A stretch of 64,000 bases of DNA. Source: G963663615 sp963663615 (lineage in GTDB: Bacteria > Bacteroidota > Ignavibacteria > Ignavibacteriales > Melioribacteraceae). The notes below the pieces were generated by a model. The model was not told the DNA's origin, did not search any database, and worked only from the letters and a program-made list of their open reading frames with translations. The position numbers and the translations under genes are program-made. The stretch covers positions 496,001 to 560,000 of the forward strand of contig OY760517.1 of NCBI GenBank assembly GCA_963663615.1, in the 5' to 3' direction. Within the stretch, counting starts at the first letter, position 1; every line of letters starts with the position of its first letter. Positions 42,399-52,083 of this stretch are shown here, in pieces.

Positions 42399-44660
42399 AT
42401 GCAGAGCGATAAGCCGGTTGAAGAAAAAATTAAGTTGCTCCGTGAGCAGATTGTTGAACATGATTACAAGTATTACGTGCTTTCGGAGCCTGATGTTTCC
42501 GATTATGAGTATGATCAGCTATTAAAAGAGCTGGAAAAGCTTGAGCAAGAAAATCCCCACCTCGTTACTCCAGACTCACCTACAAGACGAGTTGGTTCTG
42601 ATTTAACCAAAAAGTTTAATACTTACGAGCATAAAACGCCTATGCTTAGTCTGTCGAATACTTATAATCAGGGTGAGTTGATTGATTTTGACAGACGAGT
42701 GCATGATAATCTTCCTGCTGGTGAAGTTGTAGAATATGTTACCGAGCTAAAAATTGATGGTGCCTCGATTAGTCTTACTTACAAAAACGGATACTTTTCC
42801 ATAGCGGCAACTCGTGGTGATGGAACAACCGGCGAAGAAATAACCACAAATGTAAAAACTATAAAATCAGTTCCGCTAAAACTAAAGCATTTGCTTAGTC
42901 TTTCGAACACTTACAATCAGGGTGAGTTAATTGATTTTGACAGGCGCGTACATGATAATCTTCCTGCTGGTGAAGTTGTAGAAGTAAAAATTGATGGTGC
43001 CTCGATTAGTCTTACTTACAAAAACGGATACTTTTCCATAGCGACAACCCGTGGTGATGGAACAACCGGCGAAGAAATAACCACAAATGTAAAAACTATT
43101 AAATCAGTTCTGCTAAAGCTAAAGCATTTGAACGAAATTAAATATAACCTTGATGAACTGGAAGTTCGTGGTGAAATATTTATGGATATTGAGGGCTTCA
43201 GGAAGTTAAATGCCGAAAGAGAAGCCAACGGGGAAAAACTTTTTGCCAACCCAAGAAACTCAACTGCTGGCTCTCTTAAATTGCAAGACCCCAAAATAGT
43301 TGCCTCTCGTCCGCTTGATATTTTTGTATATTATCTGCTATCCGAAAATGTGGAATTTGAAAAACACAGCGAAAACCTGGAAATACTAAAAAAGCTTGGT
43401 TTCAAGGTTAATCCGCATTTCAAGATATGCAAGGATATAAATGAAGTTTTAGAATACTGTAATTACGCTGAAGAATTACGGGAAAATTTACCGTACGAAA
43501 TTGATGGTGTAGTAATAAAGGTAAACTCAATAAAGCAGCAAAAGCTTTTGGGCAATATTGCCAAATCACCACGATGGGCAACATCCTACAAATTTAAAGC
43601 AAAGCAGGCTAAAACCGTATTAAAGCAAGTTATATGGCAGGTTGGCAGAATAGGAACTGTTACCCCGGTTGCCGATCTTGAACCCGTGTTTCTTGCCGGT
43701 TCAACAATTAGCAGGGCTACTCTGCACAATATGGATGAAATTGAACGAAAAGATATACATACTGGTGATACTGTTATCCTTGAAAAAGGAGGGGATGTTA
43801 TACCTAAGGTGGTTGGTGTTGACCTCGAAAAAAGAATAGAGGGTGCAGAAAAGATTACAATGCCATCTAACTGTCCGGTTTGTGAAAGTGAGCTGGTTAA
43901 ACCGGAAGGTGAGGTTGCTCTGTATTGTGTAAACGTTGAGTGCCTTGCACAGGTAAAGGGTGCCATAGCACATTTTGCACATAGGGGAGCAATGGATATT
44001 GAAGGACTTGGTGAGCAGATTGTAAACAATTTTGTTGATCAAGGTATTTTGCACAACTATTCTGATATTTATACTATAAGTGAGCATCAGGAAGAGTTGG
44101 AGCAGCTTGAAGGTTTTGGCCGAAAGAGTATTACTAATTTACTAAATGCCATTGAAGAAAGTAAAAAAGTACCATTTGAGAAGGTACTGTTTGCTCTTGG
44201 AATAAGATATGTAGGAGCGGGTGCAGCGGTAAAAATTGCAAAACATTTTGGTTCCATACAAAAAATAATGGTTGCATCTGCCGAAGAAATTGAGGAGATT
44301 CCTGATATTGGTCCGTCTATTAGTAAAAGTATGAGCGAGTTCTTTGCAAATCCGGTAAATGTTGAGCTTGTTGAAAAGTTAATCTCATTTGGATTGCAGT
44401 TTGAATACTGCCAGGATGAAGGAGGCGGGGATAAGCTTGCGAGTAAAAAGTTTGTATTAACAGGTACACTACCCAATATGACCCGCGATGAAGCGAAAGA
44501 ATTAATTCAGAAAAATGGTGGACAAGTTGTATCTTCTATTAGTGCAAAAACCGACTTTGTTCTAGCGGGAGAAAAAGCCGGTTCCAAATATGATAAAGCC
44601 CTTAAGCTTGGAATAAATATTATATCGGGTGAAGAATTTTTGGAAATGATAGGGAAATAG
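42399..44660 (+). CDS. ligA: NAD-dependent DNA ligase with internal tandem duplication
   Basis: 753 residues, about 80 more than usual. The N-terminal Ia domain (HDYKYYVLSEPDVSDYEYDQLL), OB fold, zinc-finger cysteines (CPVCESELVKPEGEVALYCVNVEC), HhH region and C-terminal BRCT (KFVLTGTLPNMTRDEAKELI) are all present. The extra length comes from an in-frame duplication inside the adenylation domain: residues 82-164 and 165-243 are copies. Both carry the catalytic KIDG lysine (K118 and K197), but copy 2 lacks four residues just before it. The ligase seals nicks in DNA using NAD. Whether this protein folds correctly with two copies is unclear. The stop TAG is followed at once by the next ATG. Confidence 0.9.
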   Translation: MQSDKPVEEKIKLLREQIVEHDYKYYVLSEPDVSDYEYDQLLKELEKLEQENPHLVTPDSPTRRVGSDLTKKFNTYEHKTPMLSLSNTYNQGELIDFDRRVHDNLPAGEVVEYVTELKIDGASISLTYKNGYFSIAATRGDGTTGEEITTNVKTIKSVPLKLKHLLSLSNTYNQGELIDFDRRVHDNLPAGEVVEVKIDGASISLTYKNGYFSIATTRGDGTTGEEITTNVKTIKSVLLKLKHLNEIKYNLDELEVRGEIFMDIEGFRKLNAEREANGEKLFANPRNSTAGSLKLQDPKIVASRPLDIFVYYLLSENVEFEKHSENLEILKKLGFKVNPHFKICKDINEVLEYCNYAEELRENLPYEIDGVVIKVNSIKQQKLLGNIAKSPRWATSYKFKAKQAKTVLKQVIWQVGRIGTVTPVADLEPVFLAGSTISRATLHNMDEIERKDIHTGDTVILEKGGDVIPKVVGVDLEKRIEGAEKITMPSNCPVCESELVKPEGEVALYCVNVECLAQVKGAIAHFAHRGAMDIEGLGEQIVNNFVDQGILHNYSDIYTISEHQEELEQLEGFGRKSITNLLNAIEESKKVPFEKVLFALGIRYVGAGAAVKIAKHFGSIQKIMVASAEEIEEIPDIGPSISKSMSEFFANPVNVELVEKLISFGLQFEYCQDEGGGDKLASKKFVLTGTLPNMTRDEAKELIQKNGGQVVSSISAKTDFVLAGEKAGSKYDKALKLGINIISGEEFLEMIGK
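42642..43127 (+). repeat. Tandem in-frame duplication in ligA
   Basis: Copy 1 is 42642-42890 (249 bp) and copy 2 is 42891-43127 (237 bp). By eye they differ at 14 positions, about 94% identity; ten of the changes are synonymous. Copy 2 has one 12-bp gap beside the KIDG lysine codon. Confidence 0.95.
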
Positions 44661-45194
44661 ATGTTTGAGAATTTGAAAACTAAAATTGCCTGGTTTTTAC
44701 TAAAACGCAATTATCTTGATAAGAGAAAGAGAGATACATTACTCCACAACAGTTTTTTAACCGATTCGAAGTCATTTTTTATTATAGTTCCGGGTTATGA
44801 GGAGTCTTTTGACAAATATTTTGAAATAGCTGAGTACCTTGAAGAAAAGGGAAAAGAAACTTCATTTTTACTAAGTGAAGCACAAAATACGGTGAGATCC
44901 TTTGAAAAAATTGGTGATTTATTGACATATAATGCCGAAGATCTTAACAAATTTAAGTTGCCCAAAAAGGAGATTGCTGAAAAACTTTCTGAATTAAAGT
45001 TTGATGTAATAATGAATTTTGCAGACGAAAGTGACATTTTTAGTATGGCTGTTGCTAATATTGTAGAGTGTAAATATAGAGTTGGTGTTGAAAGTCTAAA
45101 CTCCGATATGTACTATAATTTTCAGCTAAAAGGCGTATCGGCTGATGGGGGGGACCTGATTAAGAAAATAAAATGGGCATTTGATATGTTTTAG
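44661..45194 (+). CDS. Uncharacterised protein resembling the N-terminal domain of GT9 glycosyltransferases
   Basis: 177 residues, starting at the base after the ligA stop. It has no signal peptide. The pattern FFIIVPGYEESFDKYFEIAEYLEEKG, LNKFKLPKKEIAEKLSELKFDVIMNFADESDIFSMAVANIVECKYRVGV resembles the first Rossmann domain of heptosyltransferase-like proteins, where a lysine-rich sensor and a strand-loop-helix repeat occur, but the second domain is absent. Short proteins of this type are common in Bacteroidetes relatives, of unknown function. It may be translated together with ligA. Confidence 0.5.
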   Translation: MFENLKTKIAWFLLKRNYLDKRKRDTLLHNSFLTDSKSFFIIVPGYEESFDKYFEIAEYLEEKGKETSFLLSEAQNTVRSFEKIGDLLTYNAEDLNKFKLPKKEIAEKLSELKFDVIMNFADESDIFSMAVANIVECKYRVGVESLNSDMYYNFQLKGVSADGGDLIKKIKWAFDMF

Positions 45195-45280
45195 TGTTTA
45201 TTTTTACGATTATTATATAATTTTTCTATATTTTTTAGTTAATTTGCAATTAATGTATTTTACATAAAATCTTGAATACA

Positions 45281-45637
45281 ATGAGTGAAAATTTCAATTT
45301 TGAATTAAAGAGAATTGGTGATATTGCAATATTCAAGCTTGACGAAACAAGATTCGATGCACAGATTGCCGGACTTGTTAAAGGCGAGCTCACAATACTC
45401 TTGCATACAGAGGATGTTAAAAAACTTATTTTTGATCTTTCTGTTGTTGAATATTGTGATAGTTCCGGTTTGAGTGCAATTCTTCTGGCTTTTAGAATTT
45501 TGCAATCCAATGAAGGGCAAATAAGGCTGGCTGCACCAAATAAAAGTGTTAAGTCGCTTATAGATATATCACAGCTGAACAGAATTCTTCCAATTTCTGA
45601 TTCGGTTGATAAAGCTGTCGAAGAACTTCAGAAATAA
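45281..45637 (+). CDS. STAS-domain anti-sigma factor antagonist-like protein
   Basis: 118 residues beginning MSENFNFELKRIGDIAIFKLDE. It has the SpoIIAA-like STAS fold with the phosphorylation motif EYCDSSGLSAILLAFRIL near residues 57-74. In partner-switching systems the Ser of this motif is phosphorylated by an anti-sigma kinase and dephosphorylated by a PP2C phosphatase. No kinase or phosphatase gene is adjacent. An in-frame TTG nine bases upstream is less likely as the start. Confidence 0.82.
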   Translation: MSENFNFELKRIGDIAIFKLDETRFDAQIAGLVKGELTILLHTEDVKKLIFDLSVVEYCDSSGLSAILLAFRILQSNEGQIRLAAPNKSVKSLIDISQLNRILPISDSVDKAVEELQK

Positions 45638-45649
45638 ACAGGTAATATT

Positions 45650-47089
45650 TTGGACCGTACTATTGATTATGTTATTATCGCTGCCTATCTGGTTGGTGTC
45701 GCAATTTTTGGTATTCTCTCGGGTGGTAAACAAAAATCAGTAAAGGACTATTTCCTTGGGTCAACCAAGGTTCCGTGGTGGGCGGTATGTTTTTCTATCG
45801 TTGCTGCTGAAACTAGTACTCTTACTTTTATCTCAATTCCCGGGGTTGCTTATCTTACAAACCTCAATTTTTTACAAGTTACAATTGGCTACCTTATTGG
45901 TAGAATAATTGTTGCAGGTTTTTTCCTCCCGTCATATTACAAGGGCGAATTAAGTACCGCTTATGCTTTCCTTGAAAACAGATTTGGCAGGAGCACAAGA
46001 TCCTATGCTTCAATTGTTTTCTTGTTCACACGTACCGCAGCAGACGGGGTTAGGCTTTTTGCTACTGCCATTCCTCTTAAGCTAATGCTGGATATTAGTT
46101 ATCCTACCGCGATTATTATAATAGCACTTGTTAGTCTTGTTTATACCTACACTGGTGGTGTTAAGGGTATAATTTGGGTTGATGTTGTGCAAATGTTCAT
46201 TTATCTGGGGGGTGCAATAGTTGCAGGTATATTCCTGCTTAATGTTATTCCTGGCGGATTTGATGGATTCCTTACTACAGCTGGTGAAGCTGGTAAACTT
46301 CAGTTCTTTAATCTTGGCTTTGATGGCTCGTTAGGAGACTTTTTTGCTCAACCTTATACCTTGCTGGGTGGTTTGCTGGGTGGTGCTTTCTTGTCAATGG
46401 CATCTCATGGTACCGATCAGCTAATTGTACAAAGGCTACTTTCAACCAAGGATCTAAATGCCAGTAAAAAGGCTATTGTTGGTTCCGGTGTAATTATTAT
46501 TTTTCAGTTTGCAGTGTTTTTGCTTGTTGGTGCAATGCTTTATGCGTATTACGGACCAACTGATATAAAATCGGATGAGATTTTTGTTAAGTTCATTCTT
46601 GAAGAACTTCCTGTGGGTGTATCGGGTGTTATTATTGCCGGATTGTTTGCCGCTGCGATGTCAACCATAGCAGGCTCAATAAGCTCGCTTTCCTCTTCAA
46701 CTATGCTTGATCTTTACAAACCTTACTTTAGTAAGGGCGGTGATCTTGAACCGAAAAATGAGTTAAGAATATCAAGAATTATTACGGTGGTGTGGGCCGG
46801 ATTATTAATTCTTGCGGCAGTTTATTTCAAAGAATCGTCCAAAGCTGTTGTTGAAATTGCCTTGAGTATTGCATCGTTTACATATGGTGGATTGCTTGGT
46901 ACCTTTATTCTTGGATTGTTCTTTAAAAAAGCCAATCAGCGTGATGCAATTATAAGCTTTAGCTTTGGTATTGTTGTTATGGTTGCAGTTATTATTTTTC
47001 AGCTGGTTGCCTGGACGTGGTTTACATTAGTAGGGGTTGCTGCCACAGTTTTACTGGGGCTACTTTTAAGTACTTTTAACAAAAAATAA
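45650..47089 (+). CDS. Sodium:solute symporter (SSS family)
   Basis: 479 residues with about 13 membrane segments. Typical SSS features are the opening FGILSGGKQKSVKDYFLGSTKVPWWAV and SIVAAETSTLTFISIPG, the middle YTGGVKGIIWVDVVQMFIY, and IAGLFAAAMSTIAGSISSLSSSTM with the conserved sodium-binding SS-type serines. It imports an unidentified solute (sugar, amino acid or organic acid) with sodium. Start TTG at 45650 with a weak GGT ribosome site; a second symporter follows 12 bp later. Confidence 0.88.
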   Translation: MDRTIDYVIIAAYLVGVAIFGILSGGKQKSVKDYFLGSTKVPWWAVCFSIVAAETSTLTFISIPGVAYLTNLNFLQVTIGYLIGRIIVAGFFLPSYYKGELSTAYAFLENRFGRSTRSYASIVFLFTRTAADGVRLFATAIPLKLMLDISYPTAIIIIALVSLVYTYTGGVKGIIWVDVVQMFIYLGGAIVAGIFLLNVIPGGFDGFLTTAGEAGKLQFFNLGFDGSLGDFFAQPYTLLGGLLGGAFLSMASHGTDQLIVQRLLSTKDLNASKKAIVGSGVIIIFQFAVFLLVGAMLYAYYGPTDIKSDEIFVKFILEELPVGVSGVIIAGLFAAAMSTIAGSISSLSSSTMLDLYKPYFSKGGDLEPKNELRISRIITVVWAGLLILAAVYFKESSKAVVEIALSIASFTYGGLLGTFILGLFFKKANQRDAIISFSFGIVVMVAVIIFQLVAWTWFTLVGVAATVLLGLLLSTFNKK

Positions 47090-47101
47090 GTTGGTAACCT
47101 G

Positions 47102-49021
47102 ATGAACTATCTTGTACTCTCGGATTGGTTGGTAATTATATTTTACTTTCTGATCGTCTTTGGAATTGCTGTGTATTACTCGAAAAAAGCTGGGCAGGAT
47201 ATTGGCCAGTTTTTTCTTTCTGGCAGAAACATGCCCTGGTGGCTTGCCGGCACTGCTATGGTAGCAACAACTTTTGCTGCCGATACTCCACTCGCTGTTA
47301 CCGAACTGGTTGCTAAAAATGGTATTGCTGGTAACTGGTTGTGGTGGAACCTTGCCATTGGTAGTATGTTAACCGTATTCTTTTTTGCCAAACTATGGAG
47401 ACGTGCCGGTATTCTTACCGATGTTGAGTTTGTTGAATTAAGATACTCGGGTAAGGCTGCTGCCGGGTTACGTGGTTTTAGAGCTATTTATCTTGGCGTT
47501 TTTATGAACAGTATTGTTCTTGCCTGGGTAAACAAGGCTATGGAAAAAATATTTGAAGTAACAATTCCGGGCTTCGATGCCTTTTTACTTGTTACTATTT
47601 GTATGATTATTATTTCGGTTTATGCTTCTGCTTCGGGACTGCTTGGTACAGCCAGAATAGATGCACTTCAGTTTGCTATTGCTATTGGTGGTAGTATTAT
47701 TTTAGCCTATATAGTTGTAACTATTCCTGAAGTTGGCGGTATGTCCGGACTTGAGGCAAAACTTTCCGACTGGGTTTTTGAGTTTACACCAAAAATTGGC
47801 GGATTTGAATCTGATCCGTTATTGGGAGGAACCCTTGCTATTTCGGCAGGTGCTTTTATTGCACACATTGGTTTGCAATGGTGGTCATCATGGTATCCTG
47901 GTGCTGATCCAGGCGGCGGCGGTTATGTTGCTCAGAGAATGATGTCGGCAAAAGATGAAAAACATTCACTTTTTGCTACTCTTTGGTTTACAATTGCACA
48001 TTACTGTTTACGCCCATGGCCCTGGATTTTAGTAGCTTTAGGTGCTTTGGTGTTGTTGCCAAGATTTTCTGTTGAGCAGATTAGAGATGAAAATATTGTT
48101 GCTGCATACAGTGAGGCATGGAATGTTTACAATGAGGTTAAGGAAAATAATACCGGTTATGAAAATATTACAGGTAATTCCGAACTGTTAGCCAAGGTAA
48201 AACGTTTTGAAGATGCTGAATTTTATGAACAATATGAAAATACTGTTGATCCCGGTAAAATGTACCCGAAACTTATGGTGAAATATTTACCGCCCGGAAT
48301 ATTGGGGCTTATGATTGCAGTATTTCTTGCAGCATACATGTCAACAATTGCTTCACAGTTAAACTGGGGAACTTCCTATATAATAAACGATTTTTACAAA
48401 AGGTTTGTTAGGAAAGAAGCTGATGAAAAACATTACGTAGGTGTATCGAGAATTTCAATCATTTTATTGATGATTATTTCTCTGCTTATTACCAAATACC
48501 TGCTAACTACAATATCAGGAGCATGGGAGTTTATTATTAACGCAAGTGCCGGTTTGGGTGCCGTGTTAATATTAAGATGGTTCTGGTGGCGTGTAAACGC
48601 ATGGTCTGAAATTTCTGCCATGTTGGCTCCATTGGTAATTTACCCGATAGCACACTACGTATTTGGTATGCAATCACCATTAACATTATATCCTACTGTT
48701 ATTGGTACAACACTGGTCTGGGTTTTGGTTACATATATTACCGAACCTGTTGAAGATAAAAAACTTGATGAATTTTACAGAAAAATTCATCCGGGTGGAC
48801 CAGGTTGGAAAAAGTATATTGCAAGGAATAAGGATGTTAAACCCGATACAGGTTATGCAAAATTATTTGTTAACTGGGTGTTAGGTGTTGTTATTGTTTA
48901 TTCTGTTTTGTATTCTACGGGTAGAATATTATTTATGGATTACCTTCCGGGTATTATTGGCTTGGTAATTGCGAGTTTATCAGCTTTTGTTATTTATAAA
49001 AATATTAAGAAGGTTGATTAA
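47102..49021 (+). CDS. Sodium:solute symporter (SSS family), long form
   Basis: 639 residues with about 13-14 membrane segments. It has GRNMPWWLAGTAMVATTFAADTPLAVTELVA near the start, PGGGGYVAQRMMSAKDEKHS in the middle, and VFLAAYMSTIASQLNWGTSYIINDFY later. A hydrophilic loop of roughly 90 residues (about 325-400) is unusual and accounts for part of the extra length. Substrate unknown. It is adjacent to the shorter symporter and overlaps the HAD gene by one base (TAATG). Confidence 0.85.
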   Translation: MNYLVLSDWLVIIFYFLIVFGIAVYYSKKAGQDIGQFFLSGRNMPWWLAGTAMVATTFAADTPLAVTELVAKNGIAGNWLWWNLAIGSMLTVFFFAKLWRRAGILTDVEFVELRYSGKAAAGLRGFRAIYLGVFMNSIVLAWVNKAMEKIFEVTIPGFDAFLLVTICMIIISVYASASGLLGTARIDALQFAIAIGGSIILAYIVVTIPEVGGMSGLEAKLSDWVFEFTPKIGGFESDPLLGGTLAISAGAFIAHIGLQWWSSWYPGADPGGGGYVAQRMMSAKDEKHSLFATLWFTIAHYCLRPWPWILVALGALVLLPRFSVEQIRDENIVAAYSEAWNVYNEVKENNTGYENITGNSELLAKVKRFEDAEFYEQYENTVDPGKMYPKLMVKYLPPGILGLMIAVFLAAYMSTIASQLNWGTSYIINDFYKRFVRKEADEKHYVGVSRISIILLMIISLLITKYLLTTISGAWEFIINASAGLGAVLILRWFWWRVNAWSEISAMLAPLVIYPIAHYVFGMQSPLTLYPTVIGTTLVWVLVTYITEPVEDKKLDEFYRKIHPGGPGWKKYIARNKDVKPDTGYAKLFVNWVLGVVIVYSVLYSTGRILFMDYLPGIIGLVIASLSAFVIYKNIKKVD

Positions 49022-49869
49022 TGCTTGATCCGAAGCGTTTGAAAGATTTAAAACTGATATTATTTGATGTTGATGGTACACTGGTCACTGATAATAATGT
49101 TATTCCCAATGAAACCATTGAGCTTGTTGGTAAGTTGCAGGAATTAGGTGTGAGGTTTACTTTTGCAACTGGGCGTCTGCATAGTGCCATTATTGACCAT
49201 GCGGAAACCCTGCATATTAAAACTCCCCTAATTTCCCTTGATGGCTCAATGATAAAATCGCACCCTAACGGTGAGGTTATTTTTGAATCGTTCCTTAAAA
49301 AGAAACATGTATTAAAAGCAATTAAGCAAAGTGAAATACATGTGCTTTATATGGCTCTTTGCCTGGGTGATGCGATTTATTATACCGAACATCAGGAACC
49401 GATTACCAAAATGCTCGAGAAATATGGTGCCAAATTTATGGAAACAGATACTTATACAGAATTGGCTGATAAAACTCTCGAGGCTGTTATTGTTGGGGAT
49501 TACAGGGATTCCATGCGTGAGGTAAGAAAAATGTTTACTTTTCCGCATAGCTGGGGGTTGGACATCTCCTATTACAAATCTTCCAAACACAAGGATATGT
49601 ATTACCTCGAAATTCGTAAGGGCGGGTGCTCAAAAGGTACCGGCTTGAAAAGACTTACAAAACATTTGGGTATTAAAATTAGTCAAACTGCTGTAATTGG
49701 TGACTGGTTTAATGACCGGTCCCTGTTTCAGACCAAAGCCGTGAAGGTTGCTGTTAATAATGCAGTGGCTGAAATTAAAAGCATGGCTGATATGGTTACC
49801 AAAAAGGATAATAATGAAGCAGGACCAGCCGAATTTCTTGAAATGGTTTATAAAGCTAAAAAGGGATAA
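49021..49869 (+). CDS. HAD-superfamily phosphatase, Cof type
   Basis: 282 residues. The catalytic motif LILFDVDGTLVT (about 14-25) with two Asp, FTFATGRLHSA, and a C-terminal IGDWFNDRSLFQTKAVKVAVNNA are typical of Cof/YbhA-type sugar phosphatases. These hydrolyse small phosphorylated metabolites; the substrate is not indicated. The first base of its ATG is the last base of the symporter stop. The next gene starts right after its stop codon. Confidence 0.9.
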   Translation: MLDPKRLKDLKLILFDVDGTLVTDNNVIPNETIELVGKLQELGVRFTFATGRLHSAIIDHAETLHIKTPLISLDGSMIKSHPNGEVIFESFLKKKHVLKAIKQSEIHVLYMALCLGDAIYYTEHQEPITKMLEKYGAKFMETDTYTELADKTLEAVIVGDYRDSMREVRKMFTFPHSWGLDISYYKSSKHKDMYYLEIRKGGCSKGTGLKRLTKHLGIKISQTAVIGDWFNDRSLFQTKAVKVAVNNAVAEIKSMADMVTKKDNNEAGPAEFLEMVYKAKKG

Positions 49870-52062
49870 ATGGCAAATTCAAAATGGGATTTGAAAACTG
49901 ATAACAGAATTAAGGTGATTATAGCTATTATTACAGTCACCTTGATAGTTATAATGTTCCCCAAGGGAGAGTCTCTTGATTCCGAGGTAACTGTTGGGTC
50001 AATCTGGATTAAGGAAGACCTTATTGCATCTACTGCTTTTGAGGTACTTAAGGATAAAAAACAGTACCAGCAGGAAAAGAAAGAAGCAGCAGAAAAAATA
50101 AATCCCATTTTTGTATATAATACCGAGTTAAGCAAAACAATTCTTGATTCGCTTAATAACTATAATAATTATTTGCTTAACGTTCTCGATGCTGATCTTG
50201 AGAATGATACTGTTTCATATAATAATAAAACCATATTACAGCCATCCTCATATAACAAACTGCTTAATATAAGGCGTTTTGAAAATTCACTTTCAAATGA
50301 AAGGTTTGTTAATATAAGTGATGTTTTTCGCAATACCAGAAATGTTCTTACTACACTTTACAAAAAAGGGATTGTTAACGTTCCTTATAGCAAATTTGAG
50401 AAAGATACAATTTCTGTTCGCGAAGGTAAGTTCGAAAGAAACACCTCAATAAAGAAGTATAATGACTTAAGTTCTGCCAATGATTATATTTTTAACGTAT
50501 TTAGCCAAAACCTTAATGCAGAAAAAGATATAATTGAAATTGCAGTTGAATATGCAAAACATTTCATTGTTCCTGATATAGTTTATAGTGCCGAGTTAAC
50601 AGAAGAGGCTAAATCAATTGCTCGCGATAAAGTTAGTCGTAACACTGGCATTGTGAATGAAAACGAAAGAATAATTGCCAAGCATAATAAAATTACTCCC
50701 GAAATAAAATTGATGCTCGATTCTTATCGGGCTGCCCTTGCCGAAGAAATTGGTATTTGGGGTGAGGTTACGCAATACCTTGGCAAAGTGCTGCATGTGG
50801 TTACTATTCTACTATTGTTCACTATTTACGTTTTCTTGTTCAGGAAAAAGATATTTGAGGATAACTATAAAATTATTCTTATAAGTATTGTAATTCTGTT
50901 CAATTCCGGGCTAACATTTCTGGTGCATCAAATAAATGTTAGTACCCCTGTTCAATACTTAACAATGATTCCTGCCGGTGCAATGCTCCTTACAGTAATT
51001 TTCGATTCCAGAATCGGGTTTTACGGTACAGTTGTAATTTCTCTTATTGCAGGCGGTTTGCTTGGTAATGATTATGCCTTCGCTACAACAAATATTTTAG
51101 GCGGTGCTTTTGCTGCCTATACTGTTAGGGATATTAAAAACCGCAATCAGATATTCCGTTCGTTCCTGTTTATTACTTTTGGCTATATATTTAGCATTTT
51201 TGCATTTGGACTTGAAAGGTTTGCTCCTATTCAGGAAATGCTAACCGAGAGTGCTTTTGGTGCCGTTAACGCTTTAATTAGTCCGGTTTTGGCATACGGA
51301 CTCATTATCTTTTTTGAGCGTGCTTTTAAGATTACAACCGATTTAACACTTCTTGAGCTAACTGATTTTAATCACCCCTTGCTAAAGGAATTGGCTCGTA
51401 AGGCACCAGGTACCTTTACGCATTCAATGACTATTGGTTCACTTGTTGAATCAGCATCTGAAGTAATTGGTGCAAATCCGTTACTTGCCCGTGTTGGTGC
51501 TTATTATCACGATATTGGCAAAACATTGCAACCCGATACCTTTGTTGAAAATCAGATGGAAAACAGAAACCTGCATGAAAAATTGGGTCCGAGAGAAAGT
51601 GCAAAGATTATAATTGATCATGTAAAGGAAGGTATAAAGCTCGCAGAATCTCACGGTTTGCCGAAAGAGATTGTTGATTTTATACCAATGCATCACGGAA
51701 CCATGCCTGTTTACTACTTCTACAAAAAAGCCAAGGAAGAGGCTGGTGATGGTATTGTGGATATTAACGATTTCCGCTATCCCGGTCCAAAAGCAAACAA
51801 CAAAGAAACTGCACTTGTTATGTTAGCCGATTCCTGTGAATCTGCCGTAAGGGCAATGACAGAACCAACCCCGGAAAGGATACGAAATATTATTGACAAT
51901 TTGGTTCAGATACGTATAGATGATAATCAGCTTGATGACGCCCCTATAACTTTTAAGGATATCAGGAAGGTTAAGGAAGCTTTTTATGATATACTAATGA
52001 GTCAGCATCATAAACGCATTCGCTATCCAAAGCAGGATGAACTAGAAAGTAAAAAAGACTAA
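49870..52062 (+). CDS. 7TM-HD family phosphodiesterase (PgpH/YqfF-like)
   Basis: 730 residues. A first membrane helix near residues 15-33 precedes a 7TMR-HD extracytoplasmic domain (about 35-300), then seven membrane helices (about 305-485) and a cytoplasmic HD domain with APGTFTHSMTIGSLVE, YYHDIGKTLQP (HD near residue 547), IDHVKEG, and PMHHGTM. Relatives such as Listeria PgpH hydrolyse the second messenger c-di-AMP. That this protein does the same is inferred from family membership. A YbeY or diadenylate cyclase gene is not in the window. Confidence 0.88.
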   Translation: MANSKWDLKTDNRIKVIIAIITVTLIVIMFPKGESLDSEVTVGSIWIKEDLIASTAFEVLKDKKQYQQEKKEAAEKINPIFVYNTELSKTILDSLNNYNNYLLNVLDADLENDTVSYNNKTILQPSSYNKLLNIRRFENSLSNERFVNISDVFRNTRNVLTTLYKKGIVNVPYSKFEKDTISVREGKFERNTSIKKYNDLSSANDYIFNVFSQNLNAEKDIIEIAVEYAKHFIVPDIVYSAELTEEAKSIARDKVSRNTGIVNENERIIAKHNKITPEIKLMLDSYRAALAEEIGIWGEVTQYLGKVLHVVTILLLFTIYVFLFRKKIFEDNYKIILISIVILFNSGLTFLVHQINVSTPVQYLTMIPAGAMLLTVIFDSRIGFYGTVVISLIAGGLLGNDYAFATTNILGGAFAAYTVRDIKNRNQIFRSFLFITFGYIFSIFAFGLERFAPIQEMLTESAFGAVNALISPVLAYGLIIFFERAFKITTDLTLLELTDFNHPLLKELARKAPGTFTHSMTIGSLVESASEVIGANPLLARVGAYYHDIGKTLQPDTFVENQMENRNLHEKLGPRESAKIIIDHVKEGIKLAESHGLPKEIVDFIPMHHGTMPVYYFYKKAKEEAGDGIVDINDFRYPGPKANNKETALVMLADSCESAVRAMTEPTPERIRNIIDNLVQIRIDDNQLDDAPITFKDIRKVKEAFYDILMSQHHKRIRYPKQDELESKKD

Positions 52063-52083
52063 TTTATTCATACATGATAAATT

